Assembly (NCBI GenBank): GCA_016872355.1
Contig: VGZY01000025.1
Location: 1 to 38,093, forward strand
Source: SAR202 cluster bacterium
GTDB lineage: Bacteria > Chloroflexota > Dehalococcoidia > Lucifugimonadales > VGZY01
Direction: 5' to 3'
Length of the DNA: 38,093 nucleotides
Shown here: positions 30,083 to 38,093 of the stretch, piece after piece
Layout of the letters: every line of letters starts with the position of its first letter
How positions within the stretch are numbered: position 1 is the first letter of the stretch
Notes under the pieces: model-generated
The model's database searches: none
Seen by the model: only the letters and a program-made list of their open reading frames with translations
Told to the model about the DNA's origin: nothing
Program-made: the position numbers and the translations under genes

Positions 30083-31330
30083 ATGGAAACCGACTTACTG
30101 GTCATTGGCGGCGGTGTCATTGGCGTATCCTCGGCGTACTACCTGCAAAAGGCCGGTCGGCGCGTCACGTTGATGGAGCAGGGGCCGGACCTTTGCAGCG
30201 GCAGCTCCTGGGGCAACGCCGGCTGGATCTCCCCGCGCCACAGCGTACCGCTCGCCTCGCCCGGGGCCGTCGGCAAGGCGCTGCGATGGATGTTCAGGCC
30301 TGCCAGCCCGTTCTACGTGAAGCCGCGCCTCGATCCCGCCCTGATTTCCTGGCTCATGCGATTCCGCTCCGCCACCAACGGTCGCGCCGTCCGACGCACT
30401 ACCGCAATCGCGTGGGAGTTCGCGGAGGCAAGCCTGGCCCTTTATGACGAGACAGTCCGGCAGGAGAGGCTTGAGTGCGAATTCAACCGCAAGGGCCTCC
30501 TCCACGTCTACCGCACGCAACACGAGTACCGCGAGGCGCTGGTGGAGATGCACCTGCTGCGGCAGGTCGGAATCGCGTGCGAGGTCCTGGAGGGTGACAG
30601 GGCGCTGGAGCTGGAGCCAGCGCTGAAGCCGGGCCTTGCCGGGGCGGTCTTCCACCCGAGCGACGCGCACGTGCAGCCGTACGACTTCGTCAATGGGCTT
30701 GCGGCGCGTATCGAAGCCATGGGCGGAGAGGTGCGCCTGAATACCGCAGTCACGGGCTTCGAGCTGTCCGGCAAGACGGTCGCCAGGGTGAAGACGAGCA
30801 ACGGGGACTTTACGGCAAATCAGGTGGTGCTCGCCGCCGGAGCGTGGTCGACGCCCCTCGTCCGGGACCTGCGGCTAAAGCTCCCAATTCAGCCCGCCAA
30901 GGGCTACAGCATCACCTTCGAGAACGTCAAGAATGCGCCATCCAGGCCGGTGATGCAGAGCGAGGCGCACGTCGGCGTCACGCCGTTCGGCAACGGCCTC
31001 CGCCTGGCGGGCACACTGGAGCTCTCCGGCATCAACGACCGCATCCTCCCCCGTCGCGTGCAGGCGCTGCGCAACGCCGCCCGCGAGTACCTCCAGGCAG
31101 AGCTGCCGCCGAACGGCGGCCGCGTGTGGTGCGGCCTGCGCCCCATGACCCCGGACAACCTCCCCGTCATTGGCGCGCCGGCCCACCTGCAAAACCTGAT
31201 AGTCGCCGCCGGCCACTCCATGACCGGCGTAACCCTGGGCCCGGCCACCGGCAAGCTGGTGGCGCAGATCGCCATGGGCGAGAAGCCCTACCTGAGTCCT
31301 GAGCCGTTCAGCCCCGCGCGGTTCCAGTGA
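30083..31330 (+). CDS. FAD-dependent D-amino acid dehydrogenase-like oxidoreductase
   Basis: A 415-residue DAO-family flavoprotein. The dinucleotide-binding start is VIGGGVIGVSSAYYLQKAG, with the acidic strand end LMEQG. The C-terminus has GLRPMTPDNLPVIGAPAHLQNLIVAAGHSMTGVTLGPATG, typical of DadA. DadA oxidises D-amino acids to oxo-acids and passes electrons to the respiratory chain. The frame is open to 29876, but ATG 30083 with GGAGG just upstream gives the family start. The substrate is inferred. It is followed one base later by the DUF4160 gene. Confidence 0.82.
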   Translation: METDLLVIGGGVIGVSSAYYLQKAGRRVTLMEQGPDLCSGSSWGNAGWISPRHSVPLASPGAVGKALRWMFRPASPFYVKPRLDPALISWLMRFRSATNGRAVRRTTAIAWEFAEASLALYDETVRQERLECEFNRKGLLHVYRTQHEYREALVEMHLLRQVGIACEVLEGDRALELEPALKPGLAGAVFHPSDAHVQPYDFVNGLAARIEAMGGEVRLNTAVTGFELSGKTVARVKTSNGDFTANQVVLAAGAWSTPLVRDLRLKLPIQPAKGYSITFENVKNAPSRPVMQSEAHVGVTPFGNGLRLAGTLELSGINDRILPRRVQALRNAAREYLQAELPPNGGRVWCGLRPMTPDNLPVIGAPAHLQNLIVAAGHSMTGVTLGPATGKLVAQIAMGEKPYLSPEPFSPARFQ

Positions 31331-31331
31331 C

Positions 31332-31592
31332 ATGCCGAAGATCTGCGAGTTCTACGGGGTCACAATCGCAATGTTTTATAATGATCATGAACCTGCTCAT
31401 TTCCATGCGACATACGGAGGCGATCTGGCCGTGATCGGTGTTGACCCGGTCGTCGTTTTGAAAGGCGGATTGCCACGCCGTGCTTTGGGCCTGGTCTTTG
31501 AATGGGCCAGGAGCCACCAGCCGGAGTTGCAGGAAAACTGGGCAAGGGCAAGGGCCCACCGGCCCTTATCTCGCATAGAGCCACTGGAGTAA
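31332..31592 (+). CDS. DUF4160 protein
   Basis: An 86-residue protein beginning MPKICEFYGVTIAMFYNDHEPAHFHATYGG, the diagnostic N-terminal block of DUF4160 with its HEPAHFHA motif. It is followed nine bases later by DUF2442; the two families occur together widely and are suspected toxin-antitoxin or stress modules. Function is not established. Confidence 0.85.
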   Translation: MPKICEFYGVTIAMFYNDHEPAHFHATYGGDLAVIGVDPVVVLKGGLPRRALGLVFEWARSHQPELQENWARARAHRPLSRIEPLE

Positions 31593-31601
31593 TCGGACCT
31601 T

Positions 31602-31850
31602 ATGGAAATCGTCACAAAGGTGCGCGTGCTGCGACCCTACATACTCCGGGTGACATTCTCGGACGGTACCGTGCGCGACGTGGACGTCGAAAGCGAGCTC
31701 TACGGAGAGGTGTTTGAGCCGTTGAAAGACCCGCGGGTCTTCGCGAAGGCCAGGGTGGACAAGACATTACGGACGGTTATTTGGCCGAATGGCGCCGACT
31801 TCAGCCCCGAATTCCTCTACCGCGGCGCGAAAAGCGCGGCTGCTGTGTAA
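31602..31850 (+). CDS. DUF2442 protein
   Basis: An 82-residue protein with the family core LRVTFSDGTVRDVDVESEL, FEPLKDPRVFAKARVD and TVIWPNGADFSPEFLY. It partners the DUF4160 gene in one unit. Its 3' end overlaps the open frame of the next gene, which suggests that gene really starts later. Confidence 0.85.
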   Translation: MEIVTKVRVLRPYILRVTFSDGTVRDVDVESELYGEVFEPLKDPRVFAKARVDKTLRTVIWPNGADFSPEFLYRGAKSAAAV

Positions 31851-32909
31851 ACTCCGCCCCCAATGCCTGCACGATACCCGCGCCCGCCGAGCCCGATCCC
31901 TTACCCGTCGCCCTGCGCAAGGCGGAGGTGGAGGACCGTTTCGCTCCCCTGCTGGACGGCAAGACGCTTCCGCAGTTCCTGGAAGACACCGAGACGCAGG
32001 CGTTTATCGTTCTCCAGGACGGCGAGATCGTATACGAGAAGTACTTCAACGGCTCTGGCCGCGACTCCATTGTCACATCGTTCTCCGCCGCGAAGTCGTA
32101 TGTCTCCGCCCTCCTGGGTATCGCCGTCATGGAAGGCCACATCGAGAGCATCGACGACCCGATCACGAAGTACATCCCGGAGCTGCTGGACCGCGACCCC
32201 GATTTCGGGCGCATCACCGTCCGGCACCTGGTCGCCATGACCAGCGGCCTCAGCTACGAGGAGACGGGCCTCCCCGGCGGCGACGACGCGCTCACGTACT
32301 ACTACCCGGACCTGCGCGACCTGGCCATCAACCGCACGACGATCAACAACCCGCCCGGCGGGAAGTTCCTGCACAACAACTACAACCCCCTGCTCTCAGG
32401 CGTTGTGCTGGAGCGCGCGACCGGCATGCCCGTCGCCACGTACATGCAGGAGAAGCTCTGGAAGCCCATGGGCGCGGAGTTCGACGCATCGTGGAGCCTG
32501 GATAGCGAGAAGACGGCATTCGAGAAGATGGAGAGCGGCATCAACACCCGCGCGATCGACTCGCTCCGCCTCGGTCGGCTCTTCCTCAACGGCGGCCAGT
32601 GGGACGGCGCGCAGCTCATACCAGCCGATTGGGTGGAGGAGTCCACGCAGCCATACCCTGCCGGCCACGACCCGGCGTTCTACCCGGAGCGCGACTTCTA
32701 CCGCACCGGCGGCGGGTACTACAAATACAGCTGGTGGGGCAAGCGCCGCGAGGGCGGCCTCTCCGACTTCAGCGCGGAGGGCAACTTCGGCCAGTTCATA
32801 TTCGTCTCGCCCCAGTACAACCTCGTCATCGTCCGCCACGGCGCCGCCTGGGGCCTCCCCGGCCACCAGTGGCTGGACCTGCTGTGGCGGTACGCGGGGG
32901 GCGGAGTAA
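31781..32909 (+). CDS. Beta-lactamase-family serine hydrolase, 3' frame slipped
   Basis: A class C beta-lactamase-like (DUF/PBP4-type) hydrolase. The S-x-x-K nucleophile motif is SFSAAKSYVSALLG, the Y-x-N motif is NNYNPLLSGVVLER, and the order and spacing (VRHLVAMTSGLSYEE, WKPMGAEFDASWSLD) are typical. The N-terminal anchor seen in relatives is missing, and the first 25 codons overlap DUF2442, so the start is uncertain. As given, the frame runs past conserved sequence to 33409; removing one G from the six-G run at 32896-32901 gives an immediate TAA at 32907-32909. The extra 3' tail would overlap the convergent protease gene and is not credible. Confidence 0.7.
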
Positions 32910-33079
32910 GAAACCTGAGCGCCATGGGAGTGATGCTGGGGCACAGGCACCGGGCGAATAGATTCGCGACGGTGGGCGCGTGGATGAGGGAGAGGGCGAT
33001 GGGCGCCCGGCCGTGGTCGAATGAATTCGCCTGTTTTCGTTCTTTTCGGACGGTCCGTGCGGACTCTACGTTTGTCGTT

Positions 33080-33099
33080 GGCGGTGAGGGCTCACCGCC
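33080..33099. terminator. Hairpin at the convergent hydrolase-protease junction
   Basis: GGCGGTGAG (33080-33088) and CTCACCGCC (33091-33099) pair around GG; the stop codon of the protease gene lies inside. The stretch 32910-33079 has no gene; it carries GAATAGATTCGC and GAATGAATTCGC repeats and a GGGCGCCC palindrome, like other intergenic repeats here. Confidence 0.45.
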
Positions 33100-34894
33100 C
33101 CTCCAGCCACCGCACGGCCGACTCCAGCGTCGCCGCCTCCACAACTTCGATAGGCCAGCCCGTCCACTCCTCCGCCGCGCGCGCCGCCGCGCAGTCCTCC
33201 GGCGGGCACAGGAACACGTCCGCGCCGGCGTAGGACGCCGAGAACACCTTCTGCCACACTCCGCCTATCGGCCCGATGCTGCCGTCCAGCCCGATGGTGC
33301 CTGTGCCGGCGATAGTATCGCGGCTGGTCAGGTCGCCCACCGTCACCATGTCGTATACCCTCAGCGCCAGCATCAGCCCGCCCGACGGCCCTATCACGCC
33401 GTTGTCTGAGACCTCCACCGTGAACGGCAGGTCCGTGCGCACGCCCACCGAGCGCACGCGCAGACCGATGTAAGCGGAAGTGTCCCCATCCGCCGGGACC
33501 ACCGCCGTCACCACCTCCTGCTCCACGCCGTCGCGCCGGATGCGCAGCCTGGCCTCCGCCGCACCGCTCAGGTCCAGCAGGCCGCTCTCCGCGTCCGTCG
33601 TCGGCGCGCCGTTCACCTCGAGTATCTCGTCGACCACCTGGAGGACTCCGTCCGCCGGGCTCCCGGGCACAACCTCCGTCACCGCCAGCGCGACCCTAGT
33701 AATCGTCACCTCGAAGCCCGCCAGCCGGAGCGCCGCCACTGTCGCGGCGTCCGCGCTCAAATGGAATTCCTCTCGCCCCTCCTCAACCGACTCCCCGTGG
33801 TCCACGCCCTCCGGGTACACCCACTCCGCCGGTATCAGGTCCAGCGCCGGGTCGCGCTTCGCCCGCACCCACGCGCCCACGTCCACCGGCGCGCGGTCGT
33901 ACACCGTCGTCATCAAGAACGCCCCGCGCGACCTGCCCGGGGGGTCCGCCAAGTGCGCTTCGTCAACGTTGACAAACTCGCCCACGTCCAGCACGCCGCC
34001 CGGCAACACTAGCCCGTCGTTCACCGGGACCCGGAACAGCGGCGGCACAAAGAGCGCCGCGATAATGACGGCCGAGGCCAAAAGCCCGAGGATGCCGCCA
34101 GACTTCGCCGCCGGCAACGCCGCCTGCGCCGGCCGGTGCGATAGCAGCGCGATGAGCATCACCGCCGCCACCGCGAGCGCCGTGAGCGATGTCTGCTCGC
34201 TGAACCGCGCCTGCTGGGCGAAAAGGACCGCCGACCACACCGCCAGGCCGGCGGCGGAGGAGATGCCGAGCGCCCACGGGACCTTCAAAGCCCAATCCGG
34301 CCAGCCCGCCACCTCCCTGATAACCAGGCGCGCGATCCTGCCGCCGTCGAACGGGTACGCCGGTGTGAGGTTGATGACCAGGAGGAGCACATTCGCGCGC
34401 GTTGCGGAGTAGACCGCGTAGGCGATGGGGTCCGGCACGTCCAGCCGCCAGATGAGCCCGAACACGAAAACCAGGACAACGTGCATACCCGGCCCGGCCA
34501 GCGCCCCGAAGAGCTCCTTCGACGGGGCAGCCGCAGGCCACGCCTGCGGTGCATCGCCGAACGGGTACAGCGGCACTGTGACCTTCGAGGCCTCCTCATC
34601 GCCCGCCACAAACCGGTGCGCGCCCACGTGCGCAATGAGCGAGAACACGACGAACGCCACAGTCAGAGCCGCCGTCACCCACCTGTCACCCGGCGCGACG
34701 TAAGACGCCCACTCCGGCATGTACCACGCCGCCAGCACCCACACGGCGAGGGCGGCCAGCGCTGCCCACGCCAGGGACACGCGCACGCGCAGACCCATCA
34801 CCGGCACGGTGACCGCCGACGCGGACCATCCCCGCCTTTCACCCTTCGCTGGATGTTCTTCGCTCGTACGCGCCTTCCATGCGAAATGGGCCAA
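33092..34894 (-). CDS. Membrane protease: degenerate M50 domain, PDZ and Lon-type serine protease
   Basis: A 600-residue fusion. The N-terminal half is a multi-span site-2-protease-like domain: HVGAH (89-93) stands where HExxH is expected, with Val90 in place of glutamate, and NLTPAYPFDGGR (175-186) keeps the Asp of the third site. A PDZ domain follows (VVPGSPADGVLQVVDEILEVNG), then a YlbL/SdrC-type Lon domain with catalytic Ser504 (GPSGGLML) and Lys549 (GGVWQK). So the zinc protease part is probably dead or repurposed and the Lon part looks active. TTG 34894 is supported by GGGGAG six bases upstream. Confidence 0.8.
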   Translation of the reverse strand: MAHFAWKARTSEEHPAKGERRGWSASAVTVPVMGLRVRVSLAWAALAALAVWVLAAWYMPEWASYVAPGDRWVTAALTVAFVVFSLIAHVGAHRFVAGDEEASKVTVPLYPFGDAPQAWPAAAPSKELFGALAGPGMHVVLVFVFGLIWRLDVPDPIAYAVYSATRANVLLLVINLTPAYPFDGGRIARLVIREVAGWPDWALKVPWALGISSAAGLAVWSAVLFAQQARFSEQTSLTALAVAAVMLIALLSHRPAQAALPAAKSGGILGLLASAVIIAALFVPPLFRVPVNDGLVLPGGVLDVGEFVNVDEAHLADPPGRSRGAFLMTTVYDRAPVDVGAWVRAKRDPALDLIPAEWVYPEGVDHGESVEEGREEFHLSADAATVAALRLAGFEVTITRVALAVTEVVPGSPADGVLQVVDEILEVNGAPTTDAESGLLDLSGAAEARLRIRRDGVEQEVVTAVVPADGDTSAYIGLRVRSVGVRTDLPFTVEVSDNGVIGPSGGLMLALRVYDMVTVGDLTSRDTIAGTGTIGLDGSIGPIGGVWQKVFSASYAGADVFLCPPEDCAAARAAEEWTGWPIEVVEAATLESAVRWLEGR

Positions 34895-34994
34895 ATTCTA
34901 CTCCCCGCAAAGCAGCGCCACAACCCGCGCGTTTGCCGATTTACCGTGACGGACCCGTCGAACAAGTCGGACTCGTTTAGCTTGTCCAAACAAA

Positions 34995-35019
34995 AAGGCC
35001 CCGAAATTCTCGGGGCCTT
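34995..35019 (-). terminator. Intrinsic terminator of the small basic protein gene
   Basis: AAGGCCCCGA pairs with TCGGGGCCTT around a five-base loop; on the minus strand it is followed by TTTTTG. It ends the transcript of the 35049-35177 gene. Confidence 0.75.
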
Positions 35020-35048
35020 CCATATGCGTAGGTGGTCTGCTCGCCGGA

Positions 35049-35177
35049 TTACCGCTTGCGACGGTTTATCGAGGAGATCCCCGCCGTGCCGTTCCGCTTG
35101 GTGCTCTTGCTGTTGATCCTCGCGGCGAACTCCGCCAGCGTTTCCGACTTCTTCACCTGGGCCTTCTTCTCTGCCAT
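35049..35177 (-). CDS. Small basic protein, 42 residues
   Basis: The frame is open to 35279, but a perfect TATAAT at 35283-35278 would place the transcript start near 35271, downstream of that codon. ATG 35177 has GGAAGGA nine bases upstream and gives MAEKKAQVKKSETLAEFAAR followed by an Arg/Lys-rich tail ending NRRKR. It has its own promoter and terminator. No family recognised; a nucleic-acid-binding role is possible from charge alone. Confidence 0.5.
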   Translation of the reverse strand: MAEKKAQVKKSETLAEFAARINSKSTKRNGTAGISSINRRKR

Positions 35178-35277
35178 CTTGCTCTGTCCTTCCGCCTCTC
35201 GGGCATTAGTCTGTTCTATTCGTCCGAGCTCATCACCAGTCACGCCGAGGGTGGAGGGCCGGACACTCGTCGCAACC

Positions 35278-35283
35278 ATTATA
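35278..35283 (-). promoter_or_regulatory. Minus-strand -10 box (TATAAT)
   Basis: A perfect TATAAT reads on the minus strand at 35283-35278 upstream of the small basic protein gene. No strong -35 box is seen; GATTGC at 17 bases spacing is the best candidate. Confidence 0.5.
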
Positions 35284-35397
35284 CGCTATCCGGCGCCAAA
35301 GCAATCGCGGAGCGCAATTTCCGGCTAGTCCACGCCGCGGGGAGGTACTCGTTAAAATTAATTCTTCCGGCCCCCGAATTTATTTGCTATCCTCCCC

Positions 35398-35480
35398 ACA
35401 GGCAAACGATCGGCAAACAGCGCCGGTTGACCGGGAAGCCGGATGTAAGGCGGCTCCGCGGTAGGCCAAATCTGTGATGG
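35398..35480 (+). promoter_or_regulatory. Candidate structured 5' leader of the transglycosylase gene
   Basis: CACAG near 35398 and CTGTG near 35472 can close a domain containing two GGCAAAC boxes, CCGG-TTGA-CCGG and AGCCG/CGGCT hairpins, and CCGCGG. It looks like a riboswitch-type leader ahead of a secreted cell-wall enzyme, but I cannot assign it to a known class. A weak TATCCT -10 box lies at about 35391. Stems are short, so this is tentative. Confidence 0.35.
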
Positions 35481-35487
35481 GTGGTGT

Positions 35488-36678
35488 GTGTTGAACCTTA
35501 CGAATCGGTCGATTAGACGTGTCGCTATATCATTAGTCCTCTTGGCCTTCGCCTCTATATCTCTGCCCCTTATTTCCCAACAGTCCGCCGAGGCCGCTAC
35601 AACTGAATACTCTATCTACGGCGACTCTCTTTCCTGGGACAACTGGAGCTGGTCCACTACGGTTAACACAGGCGACTCTTCTCCCGTCCTCCATGGCTCG
35701 CGGTCCATGGCCGTGACCTACACCCGGGCGTGGGCCGGCCTCGCGCTTCGTTCGGGCCCAGGGGTCCATACCGGCCCCTACTCCAGCCTGCAGTTCTCTG
35801 TGAACAGCAACGGCAACGGCCTGCCGGATATCGATGTCTCGATGTACGGTTCTGGAGGCATGCTGAAGCAGGTGTCAACCCAGTCCTACGCCAGGTCGGC
35901 GAGCGGCGGCTGGTACAACGTTTCCATCCCCCTATCCGCGCTCAACGCAGTGGACAGGCAGATATACCGCGTGCAGCTGCAGGAGGGCGAGGGCCGCCCC
36001 CAGTCCACAATCAACATCGACAGGCTGGTTTTCTCCGGCGAGTCGACTTCCACCAGCGGCGGCTCAACGGGCGGCACGAGCACGCCCACGACGAGCTACA
36101 AGGTTTGCACCGGCGGTTTCAAGCCCTCGCAGGCGTCCACGGCAGTAAACAATGTGATCCGGCAGGCGGCCGCCAAATACAACATGCCGCGGTGGTTCTA
36201 CTACACCATTGCCCAGCGCGAGTCCAGCTTCGATCCGTACGCTGACAACGGCCGCGACAAGGGCCTGTTCCAGATCGTCGGCGACTACTACACCGGGAAG
36301 CCATACCCCAACTGGCTGTCCACGCCGAACGATCACCAGCAGCAGTACGGCTGGAACATGAACTTCGCGAAGTACGGCATGTGGATTCGAATGACAAAGG
36401 TTACGCCTATGACGAACTGGTATGACCCCAAGCAGAACATCGACAGGTTCAGCACGGGTTACGCCGTTCCCGCGTTTCTGCTCTTCAAAAAGCTGTATGG
36501 AGAGAGCGATGCCGCCACTCTCCGGAGGGTCGCCTTCCACTGGAACAAGGGTGTCTACAAGACCTATGACCGGAACAACACAGACTACCTTGGCCTGTAC
36601 GACAAGTACGTGGGCCAGTTCAAGCCGGCCGTAGAAAAGGATGACGGAGTCTGGAACGGGAAACCTTACATCCCGTAA
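35488..36678 (+). CDS. Secreted lytic transglycosylase-like protein with N-terminal beta-sandwich domain
   Basis: A 396-residue exported protein. A signal peptide spans 1 to about 37 (hydrophobic core VAISLVLLAFASISLPL, cleavage near AEAA). Residues 38-185 form a carbohydrate-binding-like beta-sandwich, followed by a Ser/Thr/Gly linker. The C-terminal part is an SLT-like domain with catalytic Glu245 in IAQRESSFDPYADNGRDKGLFQI. It probably cuts peptidoglycan or another wall glycan. Start is GTG 35488; the next codon TTG is an alternative. Confidence 0.8.
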   Translation: MLNLTNRSIRRVAISLVLLAFASISLPLISQQSAEAATTEYSIYGDSLSWDNWSWSTTVNTGDSSPVLHGSRSMAVTYTRAWAGLALRSGPGVHTGPYSSLQFSVNSNGNGLPDIDVSMYGSGGMLKQVSTQSYARSASGGWYNVSIPLSALNAVDRQIYRVQLQEGEGRPQSTINIDRLVFSGESTSTSGGSTGGTSTPTTSYKVCTGGFKPSQASTAVNNVIRQAAAKYNMPRWFYYTIAQRESSFDPYADNGRDKGLFQIVGDYYTGKPYPNWLSTPNDHQQQYGWNMNFAKYGMWIRMTKVTPMTNWYDPKQNIDRFSTGYAVPAFLLFKKLYGESDAATLRRVAFHWNKGVYKTYDRNNTDYLGLYDKYVGQFKPAVEKDDGVWNGKPYIP

Positions 36679-36693
36679 ACAGCCCATAATCAC

Positions 36694-36722
36694 AGCAGGC
36701 CCCGCAAATTGCGGGGCCTGCT
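36694..36722. terminator. Strong bidirectional hairpin terminator
   Basis: AGCAGGCCCCGCAA and TTGCGGGGCCTGCT pair with almost no loop, between the convergent transglycosylase and LOG-family genes. It probably stops transcription in both directions. Confidence 0.65.
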
Positions 36723-36747
36723 CCTTATCTGGCCGACTGCCGACTGC

Positions 36748-37827
36748 TCACTGCTCACTGCCGTACCTGTTCACCGCCGCAACAAGCTCGTTCAGCCTTC
36801 CCGCGCTGCGGCGGGTGTACTGGAACGCTATGCGCGGCTTCACCATCAGGTCGGGCTCGTCCGCCTCCTGGGGGAGCGGTGCAGTCCGGGTTATCTCCCC
36901 GGCCTTGATAATGTCCCGGAACTCCTCAGACAGCCTGCGGATGTGGTCGTCATTGAGCTCTCGCTCCAGCCGTATGACAAGGGTGTCGTAGACCTGCCGC
37001 ATCGAGTGGTAAGTAGAGTAGTGGTGTTTTATCCAGTCCGCAGCTTCCCTGGCCGAGTGCGAGATCTTGTAGAGATTGAGGTCCTCCGGCGAAATGTACC
37101 CCCGCGCCAGCATCTGCTCCCGCACGAACGCGTCCCAGGCCTCCCAGTACCGTTCACCCGGCAGCTCGCAGAACACCAGAGGCGCCAGCGGCGTTTTCCC
37201 GGTCTGCATGAGCGTCAGCACCTCGAAGGCCTCGTCGTGCGTCCCGAAGCCCCCGGGAAAGAGCGCGAACGCGTCTGCCTCCATGACGAAGAATATCTTC
37301 CGCGTGAAGAAGTACCGGAACGTGATCAGCTTCGGGTCGTCCTGGATCGACTGGTACGGCACCGACTCGAACAGCAGGTGGATATTCACGCCGAAGCTCT
37401 TCGCCGCGCCCGCCCCCTCGATTCCCGCGCCCATGATCCCCTGCGCAGCGCCGGTAATCACAATGTATCCCATCTCCGTCAGCATCCGGCTGAACTCCAC
37501 GGCCATGAGGTAATACGGGTCGTCGGGCGGCGTGCGCGCCGAGCCGAATATGGATACGTTCCTCACGTTCCTGTAGGGCTTGAACACCCGCGCCGCGTAA
37601 CGGAACTCCGCCATCGACAGGTTAAGCACCTTGAGGTCAAGCACGTCAAGCTGGTCCTGGCCCGCCTTGAGTGCGTTCAGCAGGATGTCCCGGTAAAGAA
37701 ACGACCGCAAAGTCTTGTCGCCTGATGCAAGCAGGTCCCTGACCTGCTGCACAGTCGACTCGATCTTCGCCTCGTCTAAATCCCTGTTCAACATTTTCGC
37801 CATTCCCGGGTGGTCTATCTCCAACAT
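36748..37827 (-). CDS. LOG-family protein
   Basis: A 359-residue protein with a central LOG Rossmann domain: VSIFGSARTPPDDPYY, VITGAAQGIMGAGIEGA, and the signature FPGGFGTHDEAFEVLTLMQTGK. LOG proteins with this PGGxGTxxE motif cleave nucleoside monophosphates to base and ribose 5-phosphate. The helical extensions at both ends (about 95 and 100 residues) make it longer than simple LOG enzymes. Start ATG or TTG near 37827 is adopted. No cytokinin pathway is implied. Confidence 0.82.
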   Translation of the reverse strand: MLEIDHPGMAKMLNRDLDEAKIESTVQQVRDLLASGDKTLRSFLYRDILLNALKAGQDQLDVLDLKVLNLSMAEFRYAARVFKPYRNVRNVSIFGSARTPPDDPYYLMAVEFSRMLTEMGYIVITGAAQGIMGAGIEGAGAAKSFGVNIHLLFESVPYQSIQDDPKLITFRYFFTRKIFFVMEADAFALFPGGFGTHDEAFEVLTLMQTGKTPLAPLVFCELPGERYWEAWDAFVREQMLARGYISPEDLNLYKISHSAREAADWIKHHYSTYHSMRQVYDTLVIRLERELNDDHIRRLSEEFRDIIKAGEITRTAPLPQEADEPDLMVKPRIAFQYTRRSAGRLNELVAAVNRYGSEQ

Positions 37828-37877
37828 ACAACGGAATCGAGCGGAATCAACCTTGCGCAGATACGCGGCGCACCCTG

Positions 37878-38093
37878 TGTCAAGGGGCAGTGAATCTGTC
37901 AGTGTTTAGGGTGCAGTGATTTTGTCAGTACGGTTCGTCTCCATGGGTGGTCTGCAGCCGGCTTATGGGCGGTGGACTTAGCCGGATAGGGACTGAGTCC
38001 TCTCGCCCGAGGTTTCGGTTGAATTCCGGTGGGAGACTCCTGCGCTTCGGGTTTTGGCTGCTCACCGAGTGAAGATTGGGGATGAGAAAGGTC
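37878..38093 (+). mobile_element. Left end of a probable insertion sequence, partial
   Basis: From TGTCAAGGGG at 37878 two 17-base near-identical direct repeats follow, GCAGTGAATCTGTCAGT (37887-37903) and GCAGTGATTTTGTCAGT (37913-37929), 26 bases apart. Such subterminal repeats are typical transposase-binding sites of IS481/IS3-like elements. A GGGG-preceded ATG at 38082 (MRKV...) runs off the window and may be the transposase start. The right end is outside, so the class is not proven. Confidence 0.5.

Noticed and set aside
32910-33409. C-terminal extension of the serine hydrolase
   Set aside because: It appears only because of one extra G; sequence after residue 375 is Arg-rich, matches nothing in the family and is antisense to the Lon domain of the next gene.

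Overview
The window is GC-rich bacterial chromosome with densely packed genes on both strands. Product set, frequent TTG/GTG starts and abundant intergenic palindromes suggest an uncultivated Chloroflexota relative (Dehalococcoidia/SAR202-like). That placement is inference; no marker gene here proves it.

Layout. (1) 190-3879, minus strand: PHP-type phosphatase, GT4 glycosyltransferase, GNAT/FemAB-like transferase and folE. (2) 3880-6690: an AT-richer island with a 10-bp inverted repeat, a DGQHR (DndB-like) gene and a DNA methyltransferase, both interrupted only by in-frame TAG codons. (3) 6802-8784: glyA and a HAD hydrolase. (4) 8905-9642: rnc, then a 30-residue membrane-peptide gene with its own terminator. 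(5) 9976-17564: nitrogen assimilation, with a near-consensus promoter, leader hairpin, glnA, gltB and gltD. (6) 17572-19337: a long inverted repeat, a DUF2934 gene, and gap with its promoter. (7) 19358-21934, minus: a Rossmann LOG-like gene, eno and an MNT/HEPN toxin-antitoxin pair in one apparent operon. (8) 22124-22474, minus: a probable structured RNA of about 320 nt with promoter and terminator. (9) 22562-25330, minus: homocysteine methyltransferase, deacetylase-like amidohydrolase, and a secreted Hcp-like protein with a glycine repeat linker. (10) 25562-27868, minus: two subunits of a hydrogenase-related complex lacking the NiFe cysteines, facing a 5'-truncated helicase remnant. (11) tRNA-Pro, a lipoprotein, a DUF3368/UPF0175 pair, a DadA-like oxidase, a DUF4160/DUF2442 pair and a serine hydrolase. 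(12) 33092-37827: a degenerate M50-PDZ-Lon fusion protease, a small basic protein, a secreted lytic transglycosylase and a LOG-family protein. (13) From about 37878: the left end of a probable insertion sequence.

How genes work together: glnA-gltB-gltD form the GS-GOGAT cycle. glyA, folE and the homocysteine methyltransferase belong to one-carbon/methionine metabolism. gap and eno are glycolytic. Three small toxin-antitoxin-like pairs, a broken defence-type cassette, an in-frame palindromic element, a rearrangement breakpoint and an IS end mark accessory DNA among housekeeping genes. Three conserved genes are each out of frame by one extra G in a run of six or seven, so assembly error must be considered before biological explanations.
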